Below, piece after piece: positions 43,709-54,529 of a DNA stretch of 64,000 nucleotides (positions within the stretch are counted from its first letter, which is position 1; each line of letters opens with the position of its first letter). The DNA lies in the NCBI GenBank assembly GCA_030144725.1, contig JASKMD010000014.1, positions 3,028,870 through 3,092,869 of the forward strand, in the 5' to 3' direction. The stretch is from Haematococcus lacustris (taxonomy: Eukaryota > Chlorophyta > Chlorophyceae > Chlamydomonadales > Haematococcaceae). Under the pieces are notes generated by a model that was not told the DNA's origin, did no database searches, and saw only the letters and a program-made list of their open reading frames with translations. Both the position numbers and the translations under genes were made by a program.

Positions 43709-45256
43709 ATGGTCTCAGCTGAGCAGTGTTGGAGTTGTGTGTTTGATCCAGCCACACAGGTTAGGGTGGGCATCGCCCCCGGCGTCACCCAGGCAGTCAG
43801 TGCAGCCTCAGGGGTGTGGGACAAGACGTCAAGCCAGCTGGAAGCAAACCAGCTGGCCAGGTGCAAGCTTACCAAGGTCCAGGTGCAGCAGGCCAGTGAC
43901 TTAAACAACGTCAGCCTCAACACCCAGCAGTGGCTAGCACCAACCCAGCCCCACCTCCAGCGCCTGGCAGCAGCGAGCTCAGCCGGCACCTCCCTGGAGG
44001 CCAACCTGAAGCACATCACCGTCACCCAGGCCACCTGGGATGCGGTGTGGGAGGTGTACCAGGACCCCAAGTAGGCACGGCAGCAGGTGAGGCTGTACGG
44101 AGCCCAGGACCGGGCACTGGAGCAAGTCTTCAAGAAGGTGAGGGTGGGTGGGTGGGCTATGTATTGGGAGGTGGTGGGTGGGCATAAAGTGAAAGAGTAG
44201 ATGACACTGCCATGCCCAACCTGGTGCCACCATGTCAGCCACCCTGTGTGCCTCGGGTGCATGACTGCAGCTGGGAGGAGGGGATGGCGGAGGTGTCCAT
44301 GGAGCGCTAAAAGCGTGTCAAGCAGCTGGTGGTCTTCTTTGGCGCAGCTGGCATCGGCACCATGGGAGGCTGGGGTGCTGATGCGGTGCTGCGAGCCTGC
44401 TGCAAGGTGGTGTGCAGGCCCAGGGGCAGGGTGGTGCCAGTGGATGAGTTCTGCACCAGCCGGGTCAGCTAAGCAGTCAGCGGTAGGCAGGCCTATGAGA
44501 ACATGCTAAGCAAACGCGGGGATACCACGCCTGCAGGCAGGAAGCCCCCAGCAGGGCAGGTGGACCACCGCCTGCTGCGTCCAGCATGGAGCCAGCAGCG
44601 TGACCAACCAGTACCCGGTAGTGGTGGACCTAATGTGGTGCAGCCCCCGCAAGCCCCCACAGCCCCCATGCAGCCAGGCAGCCACACAGCAAGCAGCCTC
44701 AGAGCCTGGGCCCAGCACTCCCCGCCAGCCAAGCGCAGCAAGCACACCATGGTAGTGCAGGCAGCTGAGACCACCCAGCCCACCAAGGGCACAGGCGAAG
44801 GCAAGGGCAACGCTGCCAAAGCCAAGCCAACACCGCAGCCAGGCAGGTGGTTGGACACGGACTGCAATGCAGGGCTGAACATGCAGCCCATTGGGGAGCG
44901 CAGGTGGCGCCCACTGGACCCAGACCAGGCAGCTCTGCCGGCCATGGGCAGGGAGTACCCAGGCCTGGGCTACAAGCGGCTGCGAGACAAGCCACCCAAG
45001 GCCCAGCAGCAGCTGCTGAGGCACAGTAGTGTGTGCCCCTCATTAGTGCATGCAGGTCATGCCAACTCTAAACTAAACCCTCACGGGTCAGGCAATATTT
45101 TAGGTGGTAGGCACTCATGCACCATGTCCATGTGCATTGGGTATACTCCACACAGCACCTGAACACCATATGAGTAGTCCCGCTAGTGTTCCTAAGTGGT
45201 CCCTAGTGGTCCGACTCAATTGGAGGTCTTAGTGAGAGACGAGGGAGCTGTCATGG
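43709..45256 (+). pseudogene. TnpB/Fanzor-like element, most complete copy (copy C)
   Basis: The plus strand reads a RuvC-I-like segment (FDPATQVRVGIAPGVTQAVS) with Ala where the catalytic Asp is expected, then LARCKLTKVQVQQASDLNN, SSAGTSLEANLKHITVTQ, WDAVWEVYQDPK (stop TAG at 44072), and an intron of about 130 bases (44139-44270). It continues with MAEVSMER (stop), KRVKQLVVFFGAAGIGTM, GWGADAVLRACCKVV, VVPVDEFCTSRVS (stop), the Lys/Pro-rich linker, RWLDTDCNAGLNMQPIG and EYPGLGYKRLRDKPPKAQQQ. The non-coding tail ends about 45256, where similarity to copy E stops. At least three in-frame stops and the RuvC-I change indicate it is inactive. The usual Cys zinc-ribbon positions of TnpB are not evident, which lowers confidence in the family name. 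Confidence 0.6.
45000..45256 (+). ncRNA. Conserved non-coding tail of the element, candidate right end / guide-RNA region
   Basis: About 200 bases beyond the C-terminal codons are shared by copies C, E (19390-19640), partly B (40918-41010 minus) and the intron remnant at 16911-17010. The distal part carries repeated CTAGTGG/CCACTAG words able to fold back. In TnpB and Fanzor loci the guide (omega) RNA is made from the 3' end of the element, so this is the natural place to look. No transcript evidence exists here. Confidence 0.25.
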
Positions 45257-45549
45257 CTCCATGGCATGACTGCATTGAGGTCACTTGGTTTCAGCCACCA
45301 CGATTGTCAGTTGCCGGCTAACTTGCGATGCAAAGACACATTCACAGCCAGTGCCTCGTTGCCATGGGACGTGGAGAAAATATCACAAATACGAAGAAGG
45401 AGACTGGGGCACAAGGAGGTAGAACACAACGCTCAAGGGTCCCACTGCGGTGGGGGGGGCGGGCTGAATAGGGGTCCAAGGGAAGAACCCTAGCCTCGGC
45501 TGGAGGCACGGGAAAACGCGCAGAGAGAAAGGAAGGATAGGAAGGACAA
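45257..45549. other. Short spacer, nothing recognised
   Basis: The spacer lies between the element tail and the reverse-oriented 270-bp dispersed repeat. No feature is supported. Confidence 0.35.
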
Positions 45550-45800
45550 AGGGCAGAAGCACTGTCTAAGGAAACATTTGCCCCCTCTCACACACTCCCA
45601 CTCTGGGGGGGGTGGGGGGGGCTGAAAAGGGTTGCATGGGACGAACCATATGCGCATCGCCCTCGGTTTCGTGCGAAGCTAATATGCTTCTGCTCGGCGA
45701 CTTGCCTCGTCCAGCTGTACTTGCGCTTTAACATCGGGCCGCGAAAGACGAAACTGACATCGGCTGTACCATCGGGTCGCACAAGTCAAACCGCTCGTAA
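45550..45800 (-). repeat. Third copy of the 270-bp dispersed repeat, inverted
   Basis: The minus strand matches 24575-24830 and 32835-33090, including GTGTGAGAGGGGGCAAATGT and the GCGATGCGCAT words. It abuts the LRR-8 upstream module, just as the copy at 24.6 kb abuts the LRR-1 upstream module. Confidence 0.7.
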
Positions 45801-46097
45801 GTCATCGGAAGCGCCTGTGGAAGTAGCCAGCGAGTAGTGTTTCTCGCCAGCTGTGCTCTACTGGCTTCTGTCCGAGGTCCACGCTGCTGCCCTCTATCTG
45901 CTCTGCAGGCTTATTGAAAGGCATCGCCGACAGAAGTGAGCTGAGAGCAACCAGGCGCAACTAGGTGCGTACCCGCACCCCCTCATCCATCCAATCATAC
46001 GCTGCTGCTGCTACTGGCGCCCCTCACACCCTGACAGCCTTGTTGCCCCACCCACCCTGCAGGTCAACAGACAGCCCCAGCTATAAGCCAGCGTGAC
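45801..46097 (+). promoter_or_regulatory. LRR-8 upstream module with probable 5' UTR intron
   Basis: The module carries the family landmarks GGCATCGCCGACAGAAGTGAG and AACTAGGTGCGTACCCGCACC (donor-like), a CTGCTGCTGCTACTGG run, and CCCACCCTGCAG (acceptor-like, ending 46061) before GTCAACAGACAG. The site aligned to the LRR-1 first ATG reads ATA (46083-46085), so translation must begin at the next ATG, 46098. Confidence 0.5.
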
Positions 46098-47849
46098 ATG
46101 CAACATCAAGCCGCAGTGGATGGCAGTGCCTCAGCAACAGATGGGTACAGCCCAGCCGGTGAGGCGCCCCCTCCTGCCACTAGGCTGCTGGACCTCCCGC
46201 CAGCGCTGCTGGATGACATCGCTTGCCGGGTCATGCAGCTTAGGGCCAGGAGCCAGCTGCCCCTGACCTGTCGCGTCTTCTCCCAGGTCCGCCTGCTGCA
46301 CATCCCAGCCTTGCGCATCCAGCTGGGCAGGCAGTGCAGCGACCAGCTGCTCATGCCCCGAGTTGTTTCAGCGCTGCAAGCGAGGACAAGCAAGCTGACC
46401 CTCACGTTGTGTCAGCCAGAGACAAAGTACACCAAACATTACACTGACCTGCTGGCCCGTGCCCTGACAAAGCTGGACAACTGTGCAGCAGTGGAGGTCT
46501 GCAAGTTGGTCAGCAGTGGAACATACAAGCCCAACAAGATCAAACATCTTCGCTGCTCACCTGGCCTTGCCCGGGACCTGCTGCGCAGCTTCCCCAGCCT
46601 GACTGCCCTGACCCTGCAGGGGCTCTGTGTGTCAAGCAAGGCGCTAGCCAGTATGCTTTCCCACCCGCCCCTGGCCCTGCAGCTGCAGCAGCTAGACATC
46701 ACTGAAACCAGCGTCCCGGCAGGTGAAGAGCCTAGAGCAGTGGGCCTCACGTTCCAAGGTCTGCAGTTGAAGCAGCTCAGCATAGCTGCCGTAGACCCCA
46801 AACAGCCTAGCACACCACTGCTGCCTAGCTTCCAGCCCCTAGCGCAACACCTGACCCAGCTGCACCTCGAGAGCCAGTGCGGTCCTGACATTCATGTGGG
46901 CTACTTCATGGAGTCCTTGCAACCTCTGGCTCAGCTGCAGGTGCTGACAATATCCAACATAAATTGGCTGGTTGGCCTGACTGAGGTGCTGCAGGCACTA
47001 CCCCAGCTTCACACCCTGCAGCTGCCAGGCGTCAGAGTTGAGGGCCAGTATCAGGTTGAAAAACTCCTGGAAGCCACCCAGCTTACAAGCCTCCAGCTGT
47101 ACGCTTTTGATGAATTGGGCACCTTACGTGCAGATGCGCCTTGCAGCTGGCAGCGGCTGGAGCTGACTGGGACTACTGACTGGGACACACTCACGTGCCT
47201 GCCCCTGCACTCCCTCTCCCAGCCTCTAGTGCTTGAGGGACTTTACATCAGTGACCAGTGCGGTGAGGAGGACAGTGATCAGTACATCCCACACTCTGAG
47301 GAGGCAGAAGCGATCAAGGTGCCAGTGAAGATCACGAGGCTGTTGCTACTTACCCAGAGCCAGAAGCAGTGCGCACTATGGGATGACAACTCCATCACAA
47401 AAGAGCGCCTAGCCCGGCAACAGAGGGTGGGCCTGGCGCGGCAGTTATCTCTGCTGCAAACGCTGCAGAGCTTTTGCGTGGCCAAGGTGGTGGTCTGTGA
47501 ATTGCATGAATTCACAGCCGCTGATGTTGTGGCCCTGGCTCCATTGTGCCGGGAATGCACCCACCTTCGGCTGTATAGCGGCAGCATGGAGCCCTCTCTG
47601 GAGTTCTGGCGCCAGCTGGTGCAGCTCATGCCTGCAGTGCAGGAGGTCGAGTTTTTCAATGTGAATGGGAGCACAAGCTCAGCCATGCATAAATCGCTGC
47701 AGCGCATGGCTAATCAGCCCTGGGCGCGGTGGCTGGACATCACAATCCACACTAACCCCATCACTGCCCCTGTGCCCAGCTGGCAGGCTGGTAGCTGGGG
47801 GAAGGCTGGCACATTCAAAGTGACCGTGTTGCCATGCTGGGAGACCTAG
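46098..47849 (+). CDS. F-box-like/leucine-rich-repeat protein, complete (LRR-8)
   Basis: An intronless 583-codon frame, the only intact family member on the plus strand. The F-box-like segment is at residues about 28-75 (LLDLPPALLDDIACRVMQLR, LPLTCRVFSQVRLL). LRRs follow (LALQLQQLDITETSV, LAQLQVLTISNINWLVGL, LPQLHTLQLPGVRV, TQLTSLQLYAFDELG), then the QSFCVAKVVV / DVVALAPLCRECTHL block and the end PSLEFWRQLVQLMP with SLQRMANQPWARWL. The absence of signal peptide and membrane segments implies an intracellular protein. A role as SCF substrate receptor is inferred from domains only. Its C-terminal block (DNSIT..RLARQQRVGLARQ) is closest to the partial copy at the right edge (LRR-11). Confidence 0.78.
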   Translation: MQHQAAVDGSASATDGYSPAGEAPPPATRLLDLPPALLDDIACRVMQLRARSQLPLTCRVFSQVRLLHIPALRIQLGRQCSDQLLMPRVVSALQARTSKLTLTLCQPETKYTKHYTDLLARALTKLDNCAAVEVCKLVSSGTYKPNKIKHLRCSPGLARDLLRSFPSLTALTLQGLCVSSKALASMLSHPPLALQLQQLDITETSVPAGEEPRAVGLTFQGLQLKQLSIAAVDPKQPSTPLLPSFQPLAQHLTQLHLESQCGPDIHVGYFMESLQPLAQLQVLTISNINWLVGLTEVLQALPQLHTLQLPGVRVEGQYQVEKLLEATQLTSLQLYAFDELGTLRADAPCSWQRLELTGTTDWDTLTCLPLHSLSQPLVLEGLYISDQCGEEDSDQYIPHSEEAEAIKVPVKITRLLLLTQSQKQCALWDDNSITKERLARQQRVGLARQLSLLQTLQSFCVAKVVVCELHEFTAADVVALAPLCRECTHLRLYSGSMEPSLEFWRQLVQLMPAVQEVEFFNVNGSTSSAMHKSLQRMANQPWARWLDITIHTNPITAPVPSWQAGSWGKAGTFKVTVLPCWET

Positions 47850-49007
47850 GAGCGATGACACCAGCAAGACATGCGTGGCTGGACCAGACTAGACAGCTTT
47901 GACACTTGCATCAGCCTTGATGACAGTAGCTTTGTCACCACACACGATGAGCCTGCCCCGACACAATGCGTGACGGTAGTGGCCAGGCAAAGTCGGTGTT
48001 GTAGCTCAATCTGAGTTTTCAGGTGTAGAGGCTGGGAGATTGCATGGGAATAACCTTAGACAACATGAGAAGCTTAATAAAGGGCGCGACAGCTCGGCCA
48101 CAGCGCATGCAATGCCACAGCCTGCTGCTGCTGCTGCTGCTGTTGTTGCTACTGGGAGCAATGGCTGTCATGATAGTCTGCTGGCAGTGAGAATGAGGTA
48201 CCGCATTCCGTTTCACATGTGTTTCAGTGTTTTGATGCATGCTGCCTCATCACCTTCACATTGACATGGCCTGACCTGGTGCAGCCTTTGAAGGGCCTCA
48301 CTTCAACTGCCTGCCACACCTTTCCACTGTGGATGTGCTGCTAGAAAGTGCCTTGTGCATGGTCTGCTCTCTGCCCTCATGCACGCCATGTCTGTAGCAG
48401 CAGGGTGGGGCAGGGTGTGCGGAAGGGGCTTGCAATGCAACCTGCCCACCTGCACCCTACCACGCCCTGGACCAAGTCCTTGTCCTGCTCGTGGTTAACC
48501 ATTGTGGGCTGTCTCCACATTCATCTCACACCACCCTATTGACCAAGACCTCAGCTGATGCAGACTGTTGAGTTGGCGGCGTTTCAAGTCGATGCCATCA
48601 CTATTGAGCTCTGCCGCGCTGCTGCCCTGCTGTCCTGCTGCCCTGCTGCCCTCCGTTGATGTCCTGCTCCCGACCCGTATAAATCCCGCATGACCAGCTC
48701 CTCAGCCGCCCCGCCCCGCCCCGCCCCGCCCCGCCTTCCCATGCAACCTCCCAGCCATTGTCACATCAGCCTCATCACCTGAAAACTTAGTTATGCTACA
48801 ACACCGACCTTGCCTGGCCACTACCGTCACGCATGGTGTCTTGGCAGGCACAACTGGTGTGGTGACAAAGCTGCTGTCATCAAGGACAATGCAAGCGTTG
48901 AAGTTGTCTAGCCTTGTCCTGTCACGCATGTCTTGTTGGTGTCATCGCTCCTAGGTCTCATCATCAAGGCCCTGCTAAACCACAACCAGTCGCCAGATCA
49001 ATCAAAA
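47850..49007. other. Spacer between LRR-8 and LRR-9
   Basis: The spacer holds converging 3' flanks. 47865-48260 is the LRR 3' flank repeat read toward the right, including a (CTG)n/(TTG)n stretch at 48121-48150. 48740-49005 is the same flank family belonging to LRR-9. A (CCCCG)n array at 48706-48734 separates them. No gene is supported. Confidence 0.5.
48706..48734. repeat. (CCCCG)n pentamer array, about six copies
   Basis: The same pentamer as at 21066-21120. It is again immediately beside the start of an LRR 3' flank block (CTTCCCATGCAACCTCCCAG). Confidence 0.85.
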
Positions 49008-50849
49008 CTAAGAATGGAGCATGGTCACTTTGAACATGCCAGCCTTCAACCAGCTGCCTGCCTGCCAACATGAAGGCACATCAGAGGCAGTGATGTCGTC
49101 TTGAATCGTGATGTCCAGCCACCGCGCCCAGGGCTGCTCAGCCATGAGCTGCAGCGACTCATGCATGGCTGCAGAAAAAGATCCCTTTACATCGTGGAAA
49201 GTGACCTCCTTCACAGCAGGCATGAGCTGCACCAGCTGGCGCCAGAACTCCAGAGAGGGCTCCACACTGCCGCACAATAACTCTAAGTGGGTGCAGTCCC
49301 GGCACAATGGAGCCAGTGCCAAGACATCAGCAGTTGTGACTTCATGCAGGCCATAGACCACCACCTTGCCCACGAAGCAGCACTGCAACGGTTGCAGCCA
49401 AGATACCAGTTGCGCCAGGTTCACCCTTTGCTGCTGAAGGAGTGCTGGTGTGATGACACTGGGGCCAAATCTCTTATGAACCAAGAGCTCCTCATCCACT
49501 AGTAAGCGTTGCTCCCGGCTCAGCATAAATAGGTCCAACTCCATGATCTTCACTGGCACCTTGATTGCTCCTGCCAGGCAGTGGAATGCAGCTGCCGACT
49601 CAGGGTGTGGGGAATCCCACACATTGATGCGCAGGTTCCCCAACACTAGGGGCTGGGAGAGGGAGTGCAGAGGCAGGTGCGCAATGGCGGTCCAGTCAAT
49701 GTCCAGTGAGAGCTCCAGCCGCTGCCAGTTGCAGGGCGCATCTGCATATGAGGTGTCCAATGCCTTGACTGTGCCCAGCTGGACACTTGTGAGCTGTGTA
49801 GCTGCCAGGAGTGTGTCCAGCTCCTGCTGGCCTGAGACTGTGACTTGTGGCAGCTGCAGGGTGTGGAGCTGAGGCAGTGCTTGTAGCACCTCAGTCAGGC
49901 CATTCAGCCTGTCAAGGTGGGATAATGTCAGGACCTGCAGCTGCGCCAGAGGTTGCAAGTACTCCATGAAGAAGCTCAGGTCAATCTCACAGTTGTACCC
50001 AATCACGAGGTGTAGTTGTGTCAGGTGTTGCGCAAGGGGCTGTAAGCTAGGCAACGGTGGTGTGCCAGGCTGTTTAGGGCGTACGGCAGCTATGCTGAGC
50101 TGCTTCAACTGCAGACCCTGGAACACAGGGCCCACTAGCCTAGGCTCGTCACCAGCCGGGGCGCTGTCATCGGTGAGGTGTAGCTGCTGCAGCTGCAGGG
50201 CCAGCGGTGGGTGGGAGAGCAGGCTGGCTAGCGCATCGTTTGAGACACAGAGCCCCTCCAAGGTCAGTGCAGTCAGGCTGGGGAAGCAGTCCAGCAGCTG
50301 CTGCGCAAGGCCAGGTGAGCAGTGTAGGTGTCTGCAATTGTCGGAGTAGTATGTGCCACTGCTGACCAACTTGCAGACCTCCACTGCTGCACAGTTATCC
50401 AGCTTTGCCAGGGCATGAGCCAGCAGGTCGGTGTAGTCTTGGGTGTACTCTGTTTGCGGCAGCTGCAAGGTTGGAGCTGACTGCTTGCTGTAGCATATGC
50501 TGTCCTCGGTCTCTGGCTGCCACAAGGTGATAGCCAGCTTGGTGTTCCTACTTTGCAGGGCTGCCACAACTTGGCGGGTGAGCAGCTGGTCGCAGCACTG
50601 CCTGCCCAGCTGGATGCGCAAGGCTGGGACGTACAGCAGGTGGGCCTGGGAAAAGGCGCGGCAGGTCAGGGGCAGCAGGCTCCTGACCCCAAGCTGCATG
50701 ACTAGGCAAGCGATGTCATCCAGCAGTGCTGGCGGGAGGTCCAGCAGCCTAGTGGCAGGAGGGGGCACCTTGCCGGCTGGGCTGTACCAATCTGTTGCTG
50801 AGGCACTGCCATCCACTGTGACTTGCTGTTGTTTGTAACGCTTGGCCAT
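49008..50849 (-). CDS. F-box-like/leucine-rich-repeat protein, complete (LRR-9)
   Basis: The longest intact member, 613 codons without introns, start ATG 50849. The F-box-like segment (LLDLPPALLDDIACLVMQLG, LPLTCRAFSQAHLL) is at residues about 32-80. It has the undeleted spacer (SAPTLQLPQTEYTQDYTDLL), regular LRRs (LAQLQVLTLSHLDRLNGL, LPQLHTLQLPQVTVSGQQ, TQLTSVQLGTVKALDTSYAD) and the conserved end (PSLEFWRQLVQLMP, SLQLMAEQPWARWLDI). Unlike its sisters, the second family Met is Lys here (AAA), so the first ATG must be used. Upstream, 50850-51240 is the common 5' module. Inferred SCF substrate receptor, ligand unknown. Confidence 0.8.
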   Translation of the reverse strand: MAKRYKQQQVTVDGSASATDWYSPAGKVPPPATRLLDLPPALLDDIACLVMQLGVRSLLPLTCRAFSQAHLLYVPALRIQLGRQCCDQLLTRQVVAALQSRNTKLAITLWQPETEDSICYSKQSAPTLQLPQTEYTQDYTDLLAHALAKLDNCAAVEVCKLVSSGTYYSDNCRHLHCSPGLAQQLLDCFPSLTALTLEGLCVSNDALASLLSHPPLALQLQQLHLTDDSAPAGDEPRLVGPVFQGLQLKQLSIAAVRPKQPGTPPLPSLQPLAQHLTQLHLVIGYNCEIDLSFFMEYLQPLAQLQVLTLSHLDRLNGLTEVLQALPQLHTLQLPQVTVSGQQELDTLLAATQLTSVQLGTVKALDTSYADAPCNWQRLELSLDIDWTAIAHLPLHSLSQPLVLGNLRINVWDSPHPESAAAFHCLAGAIKVPVKIMELDLFMLSREQRLLVDEELLVHKRFGPSVITPALLQQQRVNLAQLVSWLQPLQCCFVGKVVVYGLHEVTTADVLALAPLCRDCTHLELLCGSVEPSLEFWRQLVQLMPAVKEVTFHDVKGSFSAAMHESLQLMAEQPWARWLDITIQDDITASDVPSCWQAGSWLKAGMFKVTMLHS

Positions 50850-51240
50850 AGCTAGGACTGTCTGTTGACCAGCACTGTGGGTGGAGCAACAAGGCTGTCA
50901 GGGTGTGAGGGCGCCAGCAGCAGCAGCAGCAGCAGCGTATGATTGGCTGGGTGTGGGTGCGGGTACGCACTTGGCTGCGCCTGGCTGCTCTCAGCTCACT
51001 TCTGTCAGCGATGCCTTTCAATAAGCCTACAGAGCAGATAGAGGGCAGCAGCGTGGACCTCGGACATAAGCCAGTAGATCACAGCTGGCGAGAAACACTA
51101 CTCCCTGGCTACTCCCACAGGCGCTTCCGATAACTTACGAGCGGTTGGTTGGGCTATGCCTGTGCGCTTGAGGGCTGTGCGGCCCGATGTTACAGCCAGC
51201 TGGGCCACGCAACTTGCCGAGCAGGGTTATGCTAGCTACG

Positions 51241-54200
51241 CACACAGCCGAGGGCGATGTGCTTGGGCTACACTGGCATCATCTGTGGATTAGTGGCAGT
51301 TGCATTCAAAGCAATCGCCACACTCATTTTGATCTGTTCGTCCTAAGCGAAACCGGCATCTTTGGTGGGATTGCGAACACTCACTGAGGCACTCAAGGCT
51401 CGTAGTCACACGCTGCGGACGTGTTTAACACACCCAGCCTTATTTGTTCGACATTTCCTCCTTGGGCTGCCAGCATCCAGCATCCCCCTTTACACATCAG
51501 GCATCTGAGAGTTGACCTTCCTGACAGGGTCAGGTCACGTGAACAGCCCGTCACCAATATCACCCTCAATAAACTGACTCTTGTGCGGCACATCTGAGCT
51601 GCCCAGTGCTGAGAAAGCTTTCTTACGTAGACTCTGTATGCCCCTCCAGCATGTACATAGCGGGGTTAGCCACAATGCACCGCTACAGCTGATCACAGCA
51701 ATCCTTTCCTTGCTCATTGGACAGACAGCAGGTGGCTGAAGAGGAGTCAAGCAGGCAAGAGCTGTGGCATATGCCGCTAACAAGTCAAGACGCCATGGTG
51801 GGTTGCATGCATACCGCTATGACAATGGACGCACATAAAGAAGCACAGCACTCAGCAATCCACCAAAGGCACACCCATGACTGCTGGCACACAATTCTGC
51901 CCCTCATTCCCTCGCCACCCTGCCATTGCCTGGCTCCCTACACCACACCAGCCTTCCCTGCCGCTGCCGCCATCCCAGGCTGTGAGGGTATGTGAGGGGC
52001 CAGGTAGGGCTGTGTGGGGGTACTAAGGGGCACCACACCAGGCCCTCACCACCACCACCACCCACCAGGCCAGCCAGGCAGCTCAACAGCGCAGGGGGAG
52101 CCCCAGCACCCAGTGCTACATACTGCAGGCAGGCACCCCCTGGCCCCAGCCTGGCAGCTATGTGCAGGCAGTGCGGGTGTCAGCCTGGCTGACTGGCAGC
52201 AGCACTGAGCAGGCTACCCAGGGGCTGGTTGCTGGCAGCAGTGGACACCCTCTGCCTGCACTGCTGCTCTGCTTTGACACTGCCCGCTGAGGCAGCTGCC
52301 TGAGTCATACCCTCTGCTCCTCTGCAGGGCGGCGGGCTGGAAGGATGCGTCATAGGTGTTTGTAGAGGCAGAGGGCAACACACAGGGCTGAGGCAGAGAG
52401 CAGAGGCAGCTGGGCCAGAGCAGGCCGTGGTGAGGTGATGAGGTCAAGCTGAGGCAAGCAGGCCCCACTGCCACTGCCTGGCCAGTCAGGTCACCTGGTT
52501 AGCGCTGCACCTGGCTCAGGAGGGGTGGGTTAGGAGGTAGGGAGCAGCACCAGGGGGCGGCGCCGGCAGCGGCCTAGACGGAGCTGCCAAGCAGCAGCCG
52601 GTAACCCACTATGCTAGGCCCCGGTTGCAGGGGGCAGCGGCAGCCTAGCGCAGCGTGCGCCTCCAGCCGCTGCACCCTCACCTGATTGCGGCACCCGGCA
52701 GGGTAGGGAGTGGTGGGCGCTAGGCAGCTGGTGTTGGGATGTCATGACCAGTGCACCTGCCTTGCGCATCAACAGCCTGCCAGCCCAGGCACCTTCGCAG
52801 CCCCTCTCCTCAACTGGGCACAAGCTGCTGCCAGTCTGCCCTGACCAGGACATGGCAAGCTTGATGTACAGCACCCACACCCTCCTGCAGCAACTACCTT
52901 GCTGCCAGTGACCCAAACAGTCAGGCAGCAGCCCCATGGACCCAGGCAGCGCCGGGCAGCCGCTAAAGTGTCAATCAGGCCATGCACTGACTACTGCTGC
53001 CCTGCCTACCTGCTGCTGCCCTGCAAGGCACAGGCCACAGTGCTTGCACCATGAGGTGAGGGAGGCGGCAAGACATGACAGCTGGTGGGCACTGCATGCA
53101 ACTAGGTTCTCATGTTCGCGGCAGGGCAGCAGGGCGGCAGGGCAGCAGGGCAGCAGGGCAGCAGGGCGGCAGGGCAGCAGGGCGGCAGGGCGGCAGGGCG
53201 GCAGGGCAGGGGCAGATCTCAACGGTGATGGCATTGACATCACTCGAGACACCGCCAAGTCAACGGTCTGCATCAGCTGAGGACTGGGTCAATGGGGTGG
53301 TGTGGGAGGAATGTGGAGACAGCCCACAATGGCTTGACCTGCAGGTCAAGCAACCCTTGAGCAGGAGCAGGATTGGGGCCGTTGTGTGAGGCTGGCAGGG
53401 TGCAGTAGGGCAGGCTGCAGTGCAAGCCCCTTCCACACCCCTACCCCACCCTGCTGCTCCAGGCATGGCCTGCATGCAAGCAGAGAGCAGACCAGGCACC
53501 CCACAAACTGGACGCCAGCAGCAGCACGCCCACAGTTGAAAGGCCCTGCATACGGCTGCACCACGTCAAGCCTCGCACTTGTAGAAATTACGTGCAGGTA
53601 CTAATCTCCACGAGTAAAGGGGTCGAAAACTTCAAGGGACAGCACTGTAGCAGCAAAGTGTAGTTGTGCTGACCTTACCATAACCCTAGCTGTGCTGGCT
53701 GGTCACAATTTGTGCAACTGAAGAGCAACTGAGCACCCCTGAACACCCCTGGTGTTACCACCTAATCACTGCCCATCAGGCCCAAGCAGGCCATCATGAC
53801 AGCCATTGCTCCCTTGCAGCAGCAGCAGGCTGTGGCGGTGCATGCGCTGTGGCCAAGCTGTCACACCTTTCGTGGAGCCATGTGCCTTCACAATGTGTTT
53901 CTCATGTTGTCTAGGTTTCTTCCCGTGCAACCTCCCAGCCACTGTCACATCAGCCTCAACACCTGACAACTCGGTTTTAGCAACAACACCAACCATGCCT
54001 GGCCACTACTATCACGCATGGTGTCAGGGCAGGCTCAATGTGTGTGGTGACGAAGCTGTTGTCATTAAGGATGATGCAAGCGTTAAAGTTGTCTAGCCTG
54101 GTCCTGCCTAGTCTGGTCCAGCCATGCATGTCTTGTCGATGTCATCGCTCATGGGTGTACCAGAATTGCAACAGCCCATGCAATGGCATGCATGAAACAT

Positions 54201-54529
54201 CACAAAGCATAAAGGCCTTGCCAACCGCTGCCAGCCGTCACATCACCTAGCCCAGTTCACACAAGCCCACATGGTCACTTTATAAGCACCAGCCTTCACC
54301 CAGCTACCCCGTCAGCCAGGCAGCAGCCCCATGGACCCAGGCAGCAGGGGGCAGCAGCTGAAGAGTCAGCCGGGCCCGGCACTGACTGCTGCTGCCCTGC
54401 AGGCCACAGTGCACCATGAGGTGAGGGAGGCGGCAACACATAGCAACTGGTGGGCACTGCATGCAGCCGGGTTCTCATGTTGCTGTTGGCTGCACCCTCA
54501 CAGCAAGTCAACTCCTTGGGCTTCAGATA
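51241..54529. other. Repeat mosaic without a supported gene
   Basis: 51250-51900 is unmatched spacer with no recognised feature. 52130-52600 matches the block at 25130-25350 and 57700-57960 (CAGCACCAGGGGGCGGCGCC.GGCAGCGG words). 52620-53110 carries the VLVRADWQQL-type broken frame on the minus strand. 53118-53208 is a minisatellite. 53390-53575 matches 33970-34150 and 61390-61560. 53640-54290 is an LRR 3' flank copy that has lost its LRR gene. Confidence 0.5.
53118..53208. repeat. GGGCAGCA/GGGCGGCA minisatellite
   Basis: About eleven 8-9 base units alternating GGCAGCAG and GGCGGCAG. A shorter run of the same unit lies at 61214-61280. Confidence 0.9.

Noticed and set aside
53118..53208. CRISPR-like array
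   Set aside because: The units are contiguous short tandem repeats without spacers, and the genome is eukaryotic.
53075..53280. Repeat-rich frames such as RQGSRAAGQQG
   Set aside because: They are translations of the GGCAGCAG minisatellite.
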